Source: Stictocephala bisonia
Taxonomy: Eukaryota > Arthropoda > Insecta > Hemiptera > Membracidae
Length of the DNA stretch: 64,000 nt
Assembly: GCA_035578905.1 (NCBI GenBank)
Contig: JAQJVL010000565.1
Location: 287,001 to 351,000 of the forward strand
Reading direction: 5' to 3'
Positions 38,753-50,608 of the stretch are shown here, in pieces. Every line of letters begins with the position of its first letter. Within the stretch, counting starts at the first letter, position 1. The notes under the pieces are model-generated. The model had not been told where the DNA came from. It did not search any database and was given only the letters and a program-made list of their open reading frames with translations. The translations under genes were made by a program, and so were the position numbers.

Positions 38753-40584
38753 TTCAGTTTAATATATTTTTATGTATGGTACCTTTTATTAATTTAACTA
38801 CAGTTGAACATACAGTGCAGTAAATGATTAGGCATAATTTAAAATTATAGCCGTTTAATGTTTTAATTACAAGTAATTTTAAATGGTCCAGATTCCTTAA
38901 GCGTTTCCTATTAGAAAATGAGTAATTTTGTTATTGTACATTGGTGAAACCAACATAAGTATTCAGCCTCAATAATGCAGTTCTTAGAACAGTTTTGTAA
39001 GGAAAACACGTTGTGAAAAATGCGTTTTGACTAAATACTAACAAGGTTACCTACGAAACTCTGAATGCCTTAATAAAACTTGGCTCAGTGACTTACAGGA
39101 CTCTTGTATTTATTATCACGAAACACTGAAATGTAAAATATTTATATATCGCTACAAAATATGCTTTTTACGTAAACAACTTTTAACGAAACCTTTTTTT
39201 GGTATTACTAAACAAATATAACTATAGTATGATTAGTAAAAGAAAGTATTCCTGGAAAGGTTATTACCAAGATTTTAGTCATTGAAAACTGCATTGTTTT
39301 AAAACATGTATTTTACATAATCTACTGAGACTCTGCTACTAAGTGTACTGGGTATTACTCGTCTGTTCTTGACAGGGAACTAGTTGTTGGATTTACCGTA
39401 ATGATTCTATTTAAGTTTATTTAGCAAAATATTTGTTTGGGGTATTCTTAAGATTATTTATAGTCTCATAAAACTTTTTCCGTTTTATTTTCTAACATAT
39501 AAGTTCATTTGCTCTAAAACTTGTTAAATCTATTATTAGTATTGTGAGTTTTTTTACGGATATGGTTTAGTTTGCATCTCAATTTCCATCCATAGTTAGT
39601 TTAGCAGGAGATTGTAGTCTACTTGTTATGTATAGTGTGACCCTATACTCAAAAAGAAATTGATTCAAATAAATCTCAAGTATAATACATAAAACAGTTT
39701 CCTTAAAGCACTTTTCATAGTTAAAAAATAACACATACTTGTCAACCTACCCACTGTTTAAAGAATGACTGTCCGGTTTGTTATATGAGTAATTAATGGT
39801 GTCTTTGAACTCAGAGAATTCATTATTGACTTAATTATCAGTGAATGTAAATTACGTAATGCCGTACTTACAAATTATTACATTGATCAGCATGATGGTT
39901 ACCTTGGATGTCGTAGATTTAAACTGAGCAACCTATACCCACTCTTAACTAGGATCAATTAACAAATAATTGTTTAAAGTGGTATAGACACGAGTTTCTC
40001 TAGAGTTTCTTATATGCAACAATACAATTCTTTTGAGGTTCACTGCATAAAAATGACGTAGTCTATAAGTTCTAGCAACATTTTCTATTGCTTTTTCCAT
40101 TCACGCCATCAATATGTATATGAATACAACATTTTAAAAATAGCTTGAGTATTTTTTCAATATTAATTTACTTACGGTATATTACTTTCTGAAAATTAAC
40201 TGAGATTTTATCACTTTAATTTGGAGCACGTGTTAGTAAACTAAAACCTTTATTTAAACTAATGTATAAGTTTGAACTTTAGAAAATATTCTGACTACGT
40301 ATGTTACTGATTAATTATGTCTTGTTTTGAATATTTGTAAAATGTATTTAAAAACAATTTTGCAGTGTTCATTTAAGGAGCATAAATTTACACTCAAAAG
40401 TAAAACGCAACATGCACATGTAATAGTAAGTGGCATTGGAACGTTATTACCCTATTAGAAATCTCATAGATATTTCAGTATTCGAGGCTATGTAATTATT
40501 CATGATTTGTAAGATTGATTTTTATTATTTATATATAAATATTTATGGGATTGATCAGGTATAAGATGCTTAGTAAATTTCTTA

Positions 40585-41492
40585 TATAGGGTTTCCCAAA
40601 AGTAAAGTGCCAAATTTAGGAATTTTGGCTTTATATTCCAAAATAGAGAGAAAATCAAGAATACCTGTTTTTCTAAAAACGCTTCGATTATCAGATATCC
40701 TTTTGATTTTTTTATATACGATATTTCTGAGTTACCTTAACAAATCGTTATGATACTCGTTATGCATGTTTAAATAGTAACGACTTATTGGAGAGAAAAA
40801 ATCAACTTAATCCAATTAAAAATTTAAAATTGGCATTCGTTTTAAATTTTTAAACGGAAACTGTGGGAAAACGGAAAACAATACAAAAAACAAAAAAAAA
40901 TACTTTTTTAAGATAATTGTATTACCAATATGTTAGTATCAACAAAGTTAGAATTTGACAAAAAATAACCAAGAAACATTGACATTTGTATTTAGAGGCA
41001 GCAGAAAAGCTTAAAACAAATGGATTTTTGCTGCCTATCAACACAAATTTCGATGTGTCTCGGTTATTTTGTGTCAGATTCTAACTTTCTTATATTAGTA
41101 ATATAAAATTATCAAATTAGTTAAAACATTATTTTTTTAGTTAGTAATAAAATTATCAAAAACTGTATCCTTAGTAAATTTTTTGTATTGTTTTAAGTTT
41201 TCCCGCAATTTCGCTTTAAAAACTTAATATGCCCCCCCATTTTGAAAAAATGGATTATGTTGATTTTTTTTATAGAACAGGTTTTAATATCAAAATATGC
41301 ATAGCGAGTATAATAATTAAGAGTGAATGAGCCAACTCAGAGATAAAATGTCTTTTGTGAAAAAAACAAAATGGCTGGTATCTGTTAAACTATATGTTTT
41401 TGGAAAACAAATGTATTCTCGATTTTCTATTTATTTTAGCTCATAAAACCATTTGGTTATATGAGGGACTTTACTTTCAGAACACCCTATAT
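40585..41492. mobile_element. Foldback (full-length palindrome) DNA element
   Basis: The left end TATAGGGTTTCCCAAAAGTA and the right end CTTTCAGAACACCCTATA are inverted. Similarity continues inward over nearly the whole length: AGAAAATCAAGAATAC against the complement of GTATTCTCGATTTTCT, TACTCGTTATGCATG against CATAGCGAGTA, AAAACAATACAAAAAA, and inner arms with AAAGTTAGAAT and GGCAGCA. The two 450-bp halves meet near 41020. No transposase frame is present. The TA-flanked GGGTGTTC-type tip suggests mobilisation by a Tc1/mariner-type transposase (inference). Confidence 0.85.
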
Positions 41493-41658
41493 AATGTCTG
41501 TTAGGTATTTGATCAATTTTAGTTTAGAATCCAATAATATATTATTTTATTGTATTTCAGAACAAAGTAAAAATAATTTACGCTTTCCAATTAATAGTTT
41601 TTAAAATTAAAAAATACCATAAATGGAATTGGTTCAAGATTTTTCATAAAGCTTGCAG
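41493..41658. other. Short AT-rich spacer
   Basis: No feature seen between the foldback element and the exon-like island. Confidence 0.4.
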
Positions 41659-41728
41659 CGCTCGAGAACAATAGACGGGAGCTTGAGAGTGCTCATCGTA
41701 ATACATCTTGTGTCGAGTATGAGTCCAA
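41659..41728 (+). other. Exon-like or mobile-element-derived GC island
   Basis: Seventy bases close to half G+C lie between TTCATAAAGCTTGCAG (acceptor-like) and GTAAGTTC (a consensus splice donor). One plus frame reads ALENNRRELESAHRNTSC and then VEYES, which looks like a coiled-coil stretch. However, a second plus frame and minus-strand frames (for example HKMYYDEHSQAPVYCSRAL) are also open, so neither strand nor coding status is settled. A fragment of a dispersed repeat fits as well as an isolated exon in a very long intron. Confidence 0.25.
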
Positions 41729-42920
41729 GTAAGTTCCTTTTTGAAGTCTTTCTGGCTGTCCTTTGGCCTTTCTACTAGTTTATTTTTTTCAATATGAAGT
41801 AAATAATTAATTATAAACAACATTTAATATTACACAAACTGCAATTTTGAGGTTTTTTTTAGATTGAACAATTATATTGTTTGGAAATACGACATACTGC
41901 AGTGTAAATAATATTTAATATTTTATGTGTGTACAGTAATTAAACATCCAACATGTATTAACCTGCAAATATAAATATTGCAATAAAGCACAACCAATTT
42001 TAAGGGGCAAATGTTATGTTCAATTACAAAATGCTCTCCTTAAATAATATATTAGGACCCAATCTAATAAAACATTATAAAATATTTGTTACGTAGCTTG
42101 TGTTAAAGTCCGTCATACTCAGGTAATACATGCACTCAGTATTTCCCTTCTGAAACTGGATCTGGGAACATACTTAGACCATTTCAGCTACATAAACAGC
42201 TTAATTATTTATTTAGCTGCGTATTTTTTCTTGTTATATTAAATTCCAGGTAAGTGTAAAGCAGGTACAGCTAATATATTCATTCATTTGCTTTAATAAC
42301 AGTTCTTTTGATGCTATCAATTACAATGCTAAACATTACTCACTTCTTGTTTGGTAAACTACATAGCTTATTATTGCATTGGTCATATGTATAAAAGGTA
42401 AATAGTGTGGATATTTTTACTGAATTGGAATGTAAGTTCAAAGCCGTTAATAATTTTTATTGTATACTTTTAATACATCAATGCCTGTAAAAACTATTTT
42501 TTGTACATATTTAGGATCTGATAATAGGTGGTATCATAGTAGGTTGAATAAACTCAAACTAAAACTTGATAAATTGTACCACACACACGACAGAACTACT
42601 TGTGCAGACTAACTAGAACTAAACAATAATTATACACGACTAAAGAATAAATATAAATATAATATTCGGCTATCCAAATAAAGATTGAGCAATGTTGCTA
42701 TTAATAAGCCCTGTAACCAAAAATATATCTTCCTGTATTTTAGTAAATAAAACTAATAAGACCTCAAATTAAGACCTAGTAAATAATAACTATAATAAAA
42801 CCAGTTATTGAATAATTGCTTCACAGAAAAATTACTCTTTGGAACCAAAATAATGTATTTTCAGAGAGGCAGTTTAGAAAACAAATTATGCCCTATAAAA
42901 TCTGATCTGACCTATGATTT
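41729..42920. other. AT-rich DNA, no recognised feature
   Basis: A pyrimidine-rich stretch follows the possible donor at 41729. After that there is AT-rich sequence without repeats or frames that I can support. Confidence 0.5.
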
Positions 42921-42924
42921 TTTG

Positions 42925-43282
42925 AAGTAACTGCTGCAACCCAACCTCGGAAAATAATTACTACCAGGTCCTACCGAGGATGGGCTCCGACACAGGAGGT
43001 GAAAGACAAGAAAACACAAGTTACAGCCAAAATATAGTTTATTAAAAAAACTGAAGAAGAAATTTTTCCTACTCCTCCCCACATAATTAAAATTAACTGC
43101 AAACTGTAACTGAAAAGGTCAAGTTCCGTAATTCTAAGGAGAAAGATTTTTTTACAAATCACTGGCCGTGAGGGGTAGTGATTCCCCAGACCACCTGCAC
43201 GCAAAAGTCTTCCGCCTGGAGAAACAATGATAACATCACAGTGAGAAAAGGGGTTGCTCACTCTGGCCCGCAGATGTTACAC
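42925..43282 (-). mobile_element. Possible solo LTR or LTR fragment
   Basis: On the minus strand the segment starts TGTAACATCTGCGGGCC and ends GGTTGCAGCAGTTACT. The ends form an imperfect inverted pair (GTAAC...CTGC). It is much richer in G+C than its flanks and has AATAAA (about 43045) followed by 90-100 bases of possible R/U5 sequence. I could not find a convincing target-site duplication. The 96-codon minus-strand frame at 42971-43261 lies inside it and has no recognised domain. Confidence 0.4.
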
Positions 43283-45730
43283 ATGTAAGTTTATACGTGT
43301 AAGTTTAAAACCAGTTGTTGTTTAAGATATCCCTGGTGAAGTAGTCAACAGATGTGCAGTAAAAAGACCATTTAGACCTTTATAAACTTGTTTATCATAC
43401 TTTTAACATTAGTAATGACAGACACCAGATCATTTCAACTAAGTTTTTAAGTAGTTTTCTCGGGTTCGTTTCTGATGTGAGTTTAAAAGAGTAACGTATC
43501 TGATGATTTTTTCTCTGAGTGTTTATTATGCTCATATTCTATCCACTTAAACTATGGTGTTTCTGTGTGGGGAAGCTCTCCATTTGCCAAAATACTCTTT
43601 ATTTTACAATAACAGAACTTATGAACATTTGTAACATTTCTACTCAAGAGCATTGTACACTTTACCTCAGCAGTTGATCAACTAGGTGTTTTTACATTGC
43701 CTTCCCTGTACTCTAGATTTTATCTAATATATTACATGTAAAATAACTTACATAAGTTTATTGATTTTACAACTGTTCATAATTATGGTACTAGGAACAA
43801 ACATATGCTACTTAATATCAGGTGTATATTTAGTCTGACTCAAAAAGAGTTTATATTATAATGAAATACAGTTTTACAATGTCCTTCCTTACAACAATCA
43901 AGCTATGCCCTTAAATGTATACAAAAATGAATAAAAATATCTTGATAAAGAACTGTATCTACAATAGAGAAGTTTTCTTAGGAATAGATAACTATGTGTA
44001 ATATGCAGCCTGCACAATAAAATAACTATTGTCATAATTTACTATGCAATGTTTCTGACAATTGAATATTGAGTAATAGAATAGTTTAGTTATTTGAAAA
44101 GTAATGTAATGTTTTAGCATGGATAATGTAAAATTACATTTTATTTTACTTGTTATTATTTTTTTGACAGAGGTAGGCTATCACGATTTTCACAAAATTT
44201 AGAGTTCATATAAATATTGCGTTCATTGTGTATCCAAATATCACATTAACGCATATATATTCTCTAAGAATAATCAAGGATTAAAAGAGCTACATTACAC
44301 AAAAAATGATACCACCATAATGATACTGAAAAAATAAATATTTTGTTGAAAAAATTTAGAAGAACTCAATCTTTTTCAGTTGTACAAGGTATGGCTTTGA
44401 CACTTATAGCTTTATAGCATTTAGGAAATAAAATATACTGTTTTCTATACATAATTTATACCTATATAATAATGATAGCTGAGTAATTTTAATGATTTAA
44501 AATTCTACTGGTACTAATTTGTAATTGCTGACTCTCAATTCAAACTATAATTCTCAAGTATTTGATTACCTTATTTTTTATTTTATATAAGTTTTAATTT
44601 TACCTGTAGAGTTACAATTGGTGAACGACTCAATTTCCCCGGCAAATTGGCAAAACACAAACTGAAACTTGAAAGTTACAGTACTTTTAATAATTCAGGT
44701 TAACCGTGCCTTACTTAGACCCCACTTGAGTCAGAGGTTATTTTATTCAACGCCTTTCCTTTCATCTAATCTACCTCTAACTCTAGATGGTGTGGAAATA
44801 TGATACAAAAGTCTCTCGTGAATATTCTAGTAAAAATAAATATTAAAATAAAGAGATTATTAATTATTTTTAGTACTACGAAACATTTTTTCGTATTTTC
44901 TAAAAAAAAGTGTTAAACTATACATATGGATGTTCTTTAGAGGTTATGAATGAATGAAATTGTACAAGGAACTTTCCTTACTTGACAGAAGAACTGTTAT
45001 TATTGTTAAAATAGGTCAATCACTAATCTTGTTTATACTGATTTTGAGTATGTACTATATACTATAAGGAAGTCCAATTTAGGGTTTTAGGTCTACGTTT
45101 ACTTATCCTAAGCTTATGTTCGTGGAATATTTCAAATTTACGAATAATTTAAATTTAATACATTTTTTAAAAAATCCTGATAAGTGAAAACATTAATTAG
45201 GCTGAATTGATGACTGTGAGAACCAATTTTTTTTTTTAAGTTGGTTATTATTATTGATGAAGTATACATCTCTATTTTCTCTTATGTCAGCTTTTTAGCA
45301 CATGCGTTTGTATTTTGTCTTTTCCTGTAGTACGATCATGTATATTTTTTTTACTATAGTACAATTATAACTGTTTATATTATATTTTATAAATTATTTT
45401 TTAATTGTCATACATAAAACATATAAAAATAAGTAGTTGTTCATATTAATGAAGGTTAATGGCTAAGTCTTTTTTGTTTTGCTAGTACTGTATTGAAAGA
45501 GAAAAACACATATTATAGCCTAAGTCAATAACATACTATACGAACTAACCCATTATTTCCAAAAGCTTATAGAAAGTTTGTTGAGTACATGTTATGGTTT
45601 TTAGTATTTATATTATTTTTATAAACTTTACCTTTTAGCCACTAGGAGCACTGCAAGTTTGAAGAAATTCTTATTTGAACAATATTAAAGATTTTACCAT
45701 TTACAAATAATAAGTCTTAACTCAAATCGT
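43283..45730. other. AT-rich DNA, no recognised feature
   Basis: Single-copy-looking AT-rich sequence, stops in all frames, no array or inverted element noticed. Confidence 0.5.
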
Positions 45731-45738
45731 GAGCGCGC

Positions 45739-45833
<95 letters not shown>
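45731..45833 (+). repeat. (GT)n microsatellite
   Basis: About 100 bp of GT dinucleotides, preceded by a short GAGCGCGCGTGC start. Long alternating purine-pyrimidine DNA of this kind can adopt Z-form. Confidence 0.98.
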
Positions 45834-45837
<4 letters not shown>

Positions 45838-46185
45838 AAAAAATGAATATTTCAATATGTAGCTCTGAATTGTGTAAAATTAATTATATGAATAACTTAC
45901 TGCCTTACTTGCTCAATTCATTTCAGTTTTTATTGCATATATATACTTTTATTTTTAAAGTAGTATATACAAAATGTTTGCTAAATTAACTAAGTTTGTG
46001 TAGTTTTATATTTTTAGATGCTATTAAGATGGGGTTATCCCCGAAATGTATTCATTGCAATAAAAACTGAAGTGAATTGTGCAAGTAAAGCAGCAAGTTA
46101 TTTATATAATTAAAAAAAACGAACATTATTTCCACGTCTTAAATACTTGCTCAGTCAGTTTTGTTTTTGTTTTATACATACGATG
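45834..46185. other. AT-rich spacer
   Basis: No feature seen between the GT microsatellite and the G-rich minisatellite. Confidence 0.5.
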
Positions 46186-46376
46186 ATACAGATGGGCGGG
46201 TGGGTCAATACCACTGTACATGTGGGGGGTGGGTGGGTGGGTCAATACCACTGTACATTTGGGGGTGGGCGGGTGGGTCAATAACCAACTGCGTGTATGG
46301 GTGGGTGGGTCAATATCACTGTACATGTGGGGGTGGGCGGGTGGGTCAATAACCAACTGCGTGTATGGGTGGGTGG
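46186..46376 (+). repeat. G-rich minisatellite, left part
   Basis: Units of about 34 bp alternate between GGGTCAATACCACTGTACATG and GGGTCAATAACCAACTGCG types, joined by GGGGGTGGGCGGGTGGG. The four G-tracts with one-base loops make a strong G-quadruplex motif. The last unit is broken at GGGTGG, where the solo LTR starts. Confidence 0.95.
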
Positions 46377-47530
46377 TGTAACAATTGTTAATTGTCACAT
46401 TATAATTATTTGAGAGAATTGTGTTTAGAATATGTTAAATATTGTAAGAACTGAGAGGTTTAAGTGTTTGGTTCTTTTACCAAAAGTTTTCAATACAAAT
46501 TCTCCAAGTTTTAAGAAAAATTCAGAATCTTCCCCTTTCAAATAAAAAAGTAGTTTTTTCCCATTTAAATTAGCTAAATAACCAGTAGATTCACGTTGTT
46601 AATTTCCTGTCAATTTCATGCGACATGTTTTCTGAAGTCAACATGTTTGGTGAGCCTTACCTGTTCAGTTGTCCTGGTTTAGAGGGTTCTAATTGGTTGG
46701 TTTAGCTTCTAGAGAAAAGAGGGGGTAAGTCCGTTGGTGGAAGGGTTGCGAGCGTTCGGGCAGTTTGAAGTTTTCGTTCGTTGCGTGACCACGTTAGTTC
46801 TTCACGGCGATTTTAACCGTTCGGAGTCTTGTCTTCCGTTTCGGCAATTTTTCTTTTTCGCTTGTGAGTGAGTGTGCGTTTGTCGCGCTTTGTTGTGGTC
46901 ACGTTTTGAGTTGATACCTCCAGGACAGCTACGTAAGTAATTTTGACAAGTTTTCTTTAGTTAGGTTTTTCTGTAGGGTTTAAGTAGATAGGGTAAGATC
47001 CACCAAGCATGCGCGGTTAAAACTTGTTTCTTGTTTGTAGTCACTCTTCTAGTGACAGTTTTCTGAGTGCCTTGTTTTCTGTTTAAAAATTTTTGTAAAA
47101 AGGATAATGTTTCAAGTCACTAAAAGCTGGTTATTTCTTTTTGTTCCAGATCTCCCGGAGGCAATTTTTTCCATTTTTAAAGAAATTTTCAATTTAAACA
47201 ATTTTGCAATTTTAAAGCAATTTTGAAATTATTGATTTAATAAATAAATAAAAAATTTTATTGAAACAGTTGAATTAATAAAAAAGGTTCTGGTCTGAAG
47301 ATATTTGATTTGTTTTGATTTTTAATTTATTTGTGTTCCGTTAATTAAATAAAGAAAGATCTTTTATTTTCGTTTTTATCATTATTTGTAGAAGAAATCA
47401 AATTTTATTTTGTTGAAGTTATAAGAAGGAAATTAAAGAAAAATTTTTATCATTGAAGAATTTTTATTTTAATCTCTCATTTAAGTTGTTCAACATATCA
47501 AAAATAAATAGTAGCTTAATTAAGGCTACA
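46377..47530 (+). mobile_element. Solo LTR inserted in the minisatellite
   Basis: The 1154-bp insertion begins TGTAACAATTG and ends AAGGCTACA, so it has TG...CA ends. GTGG precedes it (46373-46376) and follows it (47531-47534). Removing the insertion and one GTGG restores an exact minisatellite unit, which defines the 4-bp target duplication. A 4-bp duplication is common among Ty3/gypsy-type elements (inference on family). Inside are a CpG-bearing, GC-richer zone at about 46720-46920, a donor-like ACGTAAGTAA at about 46930, an acceptor-like TTTCTTTTTGTTCCAG ending at about 47150 and AATAAATAAATAAA at about 47240. No coding region, primer-binding site or second LTR is present. Confidence 0.8.
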
Positions 47531-47795
47531 GTGGGTCAATATCACTGTGCATGTGGGGGGTGAGTGGGTGGGTCAATACCACTGTACATGTGGGGGTGGG
47601 TGGGTGGGTCAATAACCAACTGCGTGTATGGGTGGGTGGGTCAATATCACTGTGCATGTGGGGGTGGGTGGGTGGGTCAATAACCAACTGCGTGTATGGG
47701 TGGGTGGGTCAATATCACTGTGCATGTGGGGGTGGGTGGGTGGGTCAATAACCAACTGCGTGTATGGGTGGGTGGGTCAATATCACTGTGCATTT
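47531..47795 (+). repeat. G-rich minisatellite, right part
   Basis: It continues the array of 46186-46376 after the LTR. A 68-bp dimer is visible: TCAATATCACTGTGCATG starts at 47641, 47709 and 47777. G-tracts such as GGGGGTGGGTGGGTGGG repeat in each dimer. This half has CTGTGCATG where the left half mostly has CTGTACATG. Confidence 0.95.
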
Positions 47796-48197
47796 AATTA
47801 CCTATGAGAAGGTTGTATTAATTCATTAGACAGTTATTTTCGATACCTAATAAATTAGTTTCTTTATTCTGATTATAATGCAAAAAATGGAAGTATGTCT
47901 TTGAAAAGTTGTTAGTGTGTCAAACACTTAACACTTAGTGTAACCAAGGGAATAAGTGATTATTTAGTTATATCTGTGTATATTAGTTTTGTGGTGAGTC
48001 TTCTGGTTTCGTAATATACCTGCTGGCTTTCTTGTATTCATATACCCATTTATTATTTTTATAAGTATAAGAAGTAATAAATGAGTACAGTATAAAACAA
48101 TACCACATGATTATGTTTATAGGTAATAATCAGGTGTTTTATTGTTGTAAATGTTCTCTTTGGTTTTACCTCATCTAACCTCGTATTACTCCCTCTG

Positions 48198-48480
48198 TTA
48201 TCGGAATCACTACTGAGTTTTTTGCTGTGTTCGTCTACTTGAAATATTGTTGGGTAGCTGTTTATTTTAAAATATTTAGTCCAGATAGAATATAACATTC
48301 AAAAATAACTACGATTTCGGTGTTAGAATTTTCGTCAACACCATATTTACCTAATAACACAGCCAAACATAGAGCAGGCTTGCATATAACTAAATGTATT
48401 CAAAGAAACCTCTACACAGCAATATTTCAATTAGACGAACACAAAGAAACAAAACTAATTTGTAGTAGTAGTAATTATGG
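48198..48480. repeat. Imperfect inverted repeat with matching peptides
   Basis: Arms at about 48198-48285 and 48390-48480 are inverted: TGTTCGTCTACTTGAAATAT against the complement of ATATTTCAATTAGACGAACA. The minus strand of the left arm reads YPTIFQVDEHSKK and the plus strand of the right arm reads YTAIFQLDEHKET. The arms may be two head-to-head fragments of one old coding element, or simply a decayed palindrome. No domain recognised. Confidence 0.55.
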
Positions 48481-48779
48481 GACAGGTGCTTGTAAAATCT
48501 AGAAAGCGAGCTATCTAAGACATCCCCATTCTCATGTACGCCCTCTTCTCCTAACACGTGAACTCTGTTATATGGGAAGCTAGAAAATGTTGCTATTTTA
48601 TACTTGGTAGAACATAATTGGTTGTTAGCTTAGTTTGTTAACCCACATATTCAATAGCTTTAGGCTCTCAATGTCATCTTAATCAGAGTTAAAACAAATT
48701 TGTAAAGGGATCAGCTGATAACCATCGGCTGTTCATTTGTCATTGGGCTATTTAATTAATGAAACTTTGCAAGGATGTT

Positions 48780-48888
48780 CAGCTTTAGTTTGTAACAATG
48801 GCTACATTCGCTCATCTATACTCATCACACTCATTTGAAATATATATTCGCCCATATCTTGACGATCAACGTCTTACAAATACATAAA
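48780..48888 (+). repeat. Dispersed repeat, copy 1
   Basis: CAGCTTTAGTTTGTAACAAT, CACACTCA and GACGATCAACGTCTTACAAA match, in order and orientation, CAGCCTTAGTTTGTAGCAAT, CACACTCA and GACGATCGGCGTCTTACAAA at 56150-56262. No ends or coding content identified. Confidence 0.75.
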
Positions 48889-50567
48889 CAAAATAAAAAA
48901 CAATTGTTGTCTAATTTTTTTCAATACTACGTTTTAGAATGAAATCGTGTTAGTTTAACCATGGTTTTTCTAAAATTAACAATGCTTGTTTAGTAAGCAT
49001 GCAATAATTCATGCTATCCCGGAGATATTCCTTATCTCCTGCTATGGAGGTTTGCAGGTATGGAATACTGGACGTGCTTATGGAATATGGCATATTAAGA
49101 TTGGAATATATGGGTATTCAAATCTCGTTTCAAAATCATTGACGAGTTTTTTTCAGTCTGCTTCGTAACAAAACTAGGTCGGTGTCGGATATTGATCTAA
49201 CAGTTTCGGAAAGACCGTTTTACGATATCCATTTCTTTGTTCGTAGTTTGGAGTATGTGGCTCAACAAGCAGGTGTTAAAAGTTAATGTTAAACCGGTGT
49301 TCTTTTATTTCAAACTTCTTTCATAATCTTGAACGCTGCATATATCTGACTGTGTAGCTAAACTCACACTTAACTCGGTAAGTCCCATTTCTCGAGTATA
49401 TATGATATGCCTAGAGATCTATTTTGAACACTTTAACGTTCATAATTTATTATTATGACAAGAATCGTAAATATATGGTGGAATATGAGGATTGGTGTGA
49501 TGAGTGTATATGAAATTCTACTGTAATTTATACTAATTAAGATTGACTGTGCCTTATAAAGAGCTATTTAGTAATAACCCAATAGCCAGGGCAACTAGGG
49601 GACCTTCGGCTTTACGTGGAATCCAAACCACGCAGTGTTATTGTGATTTTCAGCTAACTAACAAGCCTGATACTTCATATACCACATTAAGATATTGACT
49701 AATTCCCAACATGATACCCCGAACTTCTCTGGTAGTGTCTATAATGGTAACCATTGAGCGGCTATTTTTTATATTAACAGGACCGAACATAGAATCTATC
49801 GATTACAATCTCCACAGCACTTTATCCCCAAATAGATGGGCTATAGTGTTGCACCTGTATTGACACTAATGGTTGGTCACTGGATAGTAGAATGGTATGT
49901 GCTTTAAAGGAGCGAGTGGTAACTATCGATCTATCTACATATATACAAAAATATTATTTAAAAATAACGAAATGAAACACATTATTAATTTTTTCTACTA
50001 AACACCTTTTTTCAAATATATTTTTCTTATTTTCTTACGCTACTTTAAATATCCATTACTAATTTTCCTGCAATAAATAATTGCAATAAAGTAGCAACTT
50101 TTCTCATTAAATATATGCAACTTTGCCCTTTTTTACCCAAAATTACATCACTTTCAGCCTGTTATTTGATTTTTCGCTAAACATTAGTAATGTACTTTAT
50201 ATTTTTTATACCAATCATGATTCTCTTTTTACATTAATTAATAAGACTATTTTATAGTTAGTTCTTATAAAACCATACTTCCACGATTTTTTCATCTACT
50301 ATGCAATAACCTTCTTCTAGATTGTTTATGTTATATGCATCAGTTCTACTTAAGTATTCTTCATTCCCAATTACTACATTTTTTGTTTCCTTTAATTCAC
50401 TGTTCCCCACTCAAATTTAGGTTCACTGTAGATGCCTTATCACCTAATAATCCGATATCGCTGGTCTTATCTTATTGCTTTCCAAGAAGTACAAACGGAG
50501 AGCGAATTTGGCGGTAAGTCAATAATGGTATGACAATTACCAGTTTGTAATCAACTTTAGTAGCCAT

Positions 50568-50608
50568 CTAATCTAACCTAACCTAACCTAATCTAACCTT
50601 ACCTAACC
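50568..50608 (-). repeat. Interstitial telomere-like repeat, (CCTAA)n
   Basis: Eight pentamers, mostly CTAAC with CTAAT and CTTAC variants, run over 41 bp. On the minus strand this is TTAGG, the canonical arthropod telomere motif. It is short and imperfect, so it is an internal remnant and not a chromosome end. Confidence 0.8.

Larger units (their letters stand above)
31461..40584. other. Long AT-rich stretch without a recognised gene
   Basis: Nine kilobases with stops throughout. Small items are a 12-A run near 31778, an (AATA)n run near 32198-32213, a 15-A run near 34040 and GC-richer islands of unknown origin at about 33195-33325 and 35640-35745. Frames of about 60 codons at 31427-31612 and 34230-34418 have no domain or compositional support. 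Confidence 0.5.
47796..50567. other. AT-rich DNA with a few degenerate repeats
   Basis: It holds the inverted repeat at 48198-48480 and one copy of a dispersed repeat at 48780-48888. GC-richer patches of unknown origin lie at about 49010-49200 and 49570-49880; the latter includes CGTGGAATCCAAACCACG, a small hairpin. No supportable gene. Confidence 0.45.

Noticed and set aside
42971..43261. Minus-strand 96-codon frame
   Set aside because: Falls within an LTR-like island that includes AATAAA; no domain recognised.
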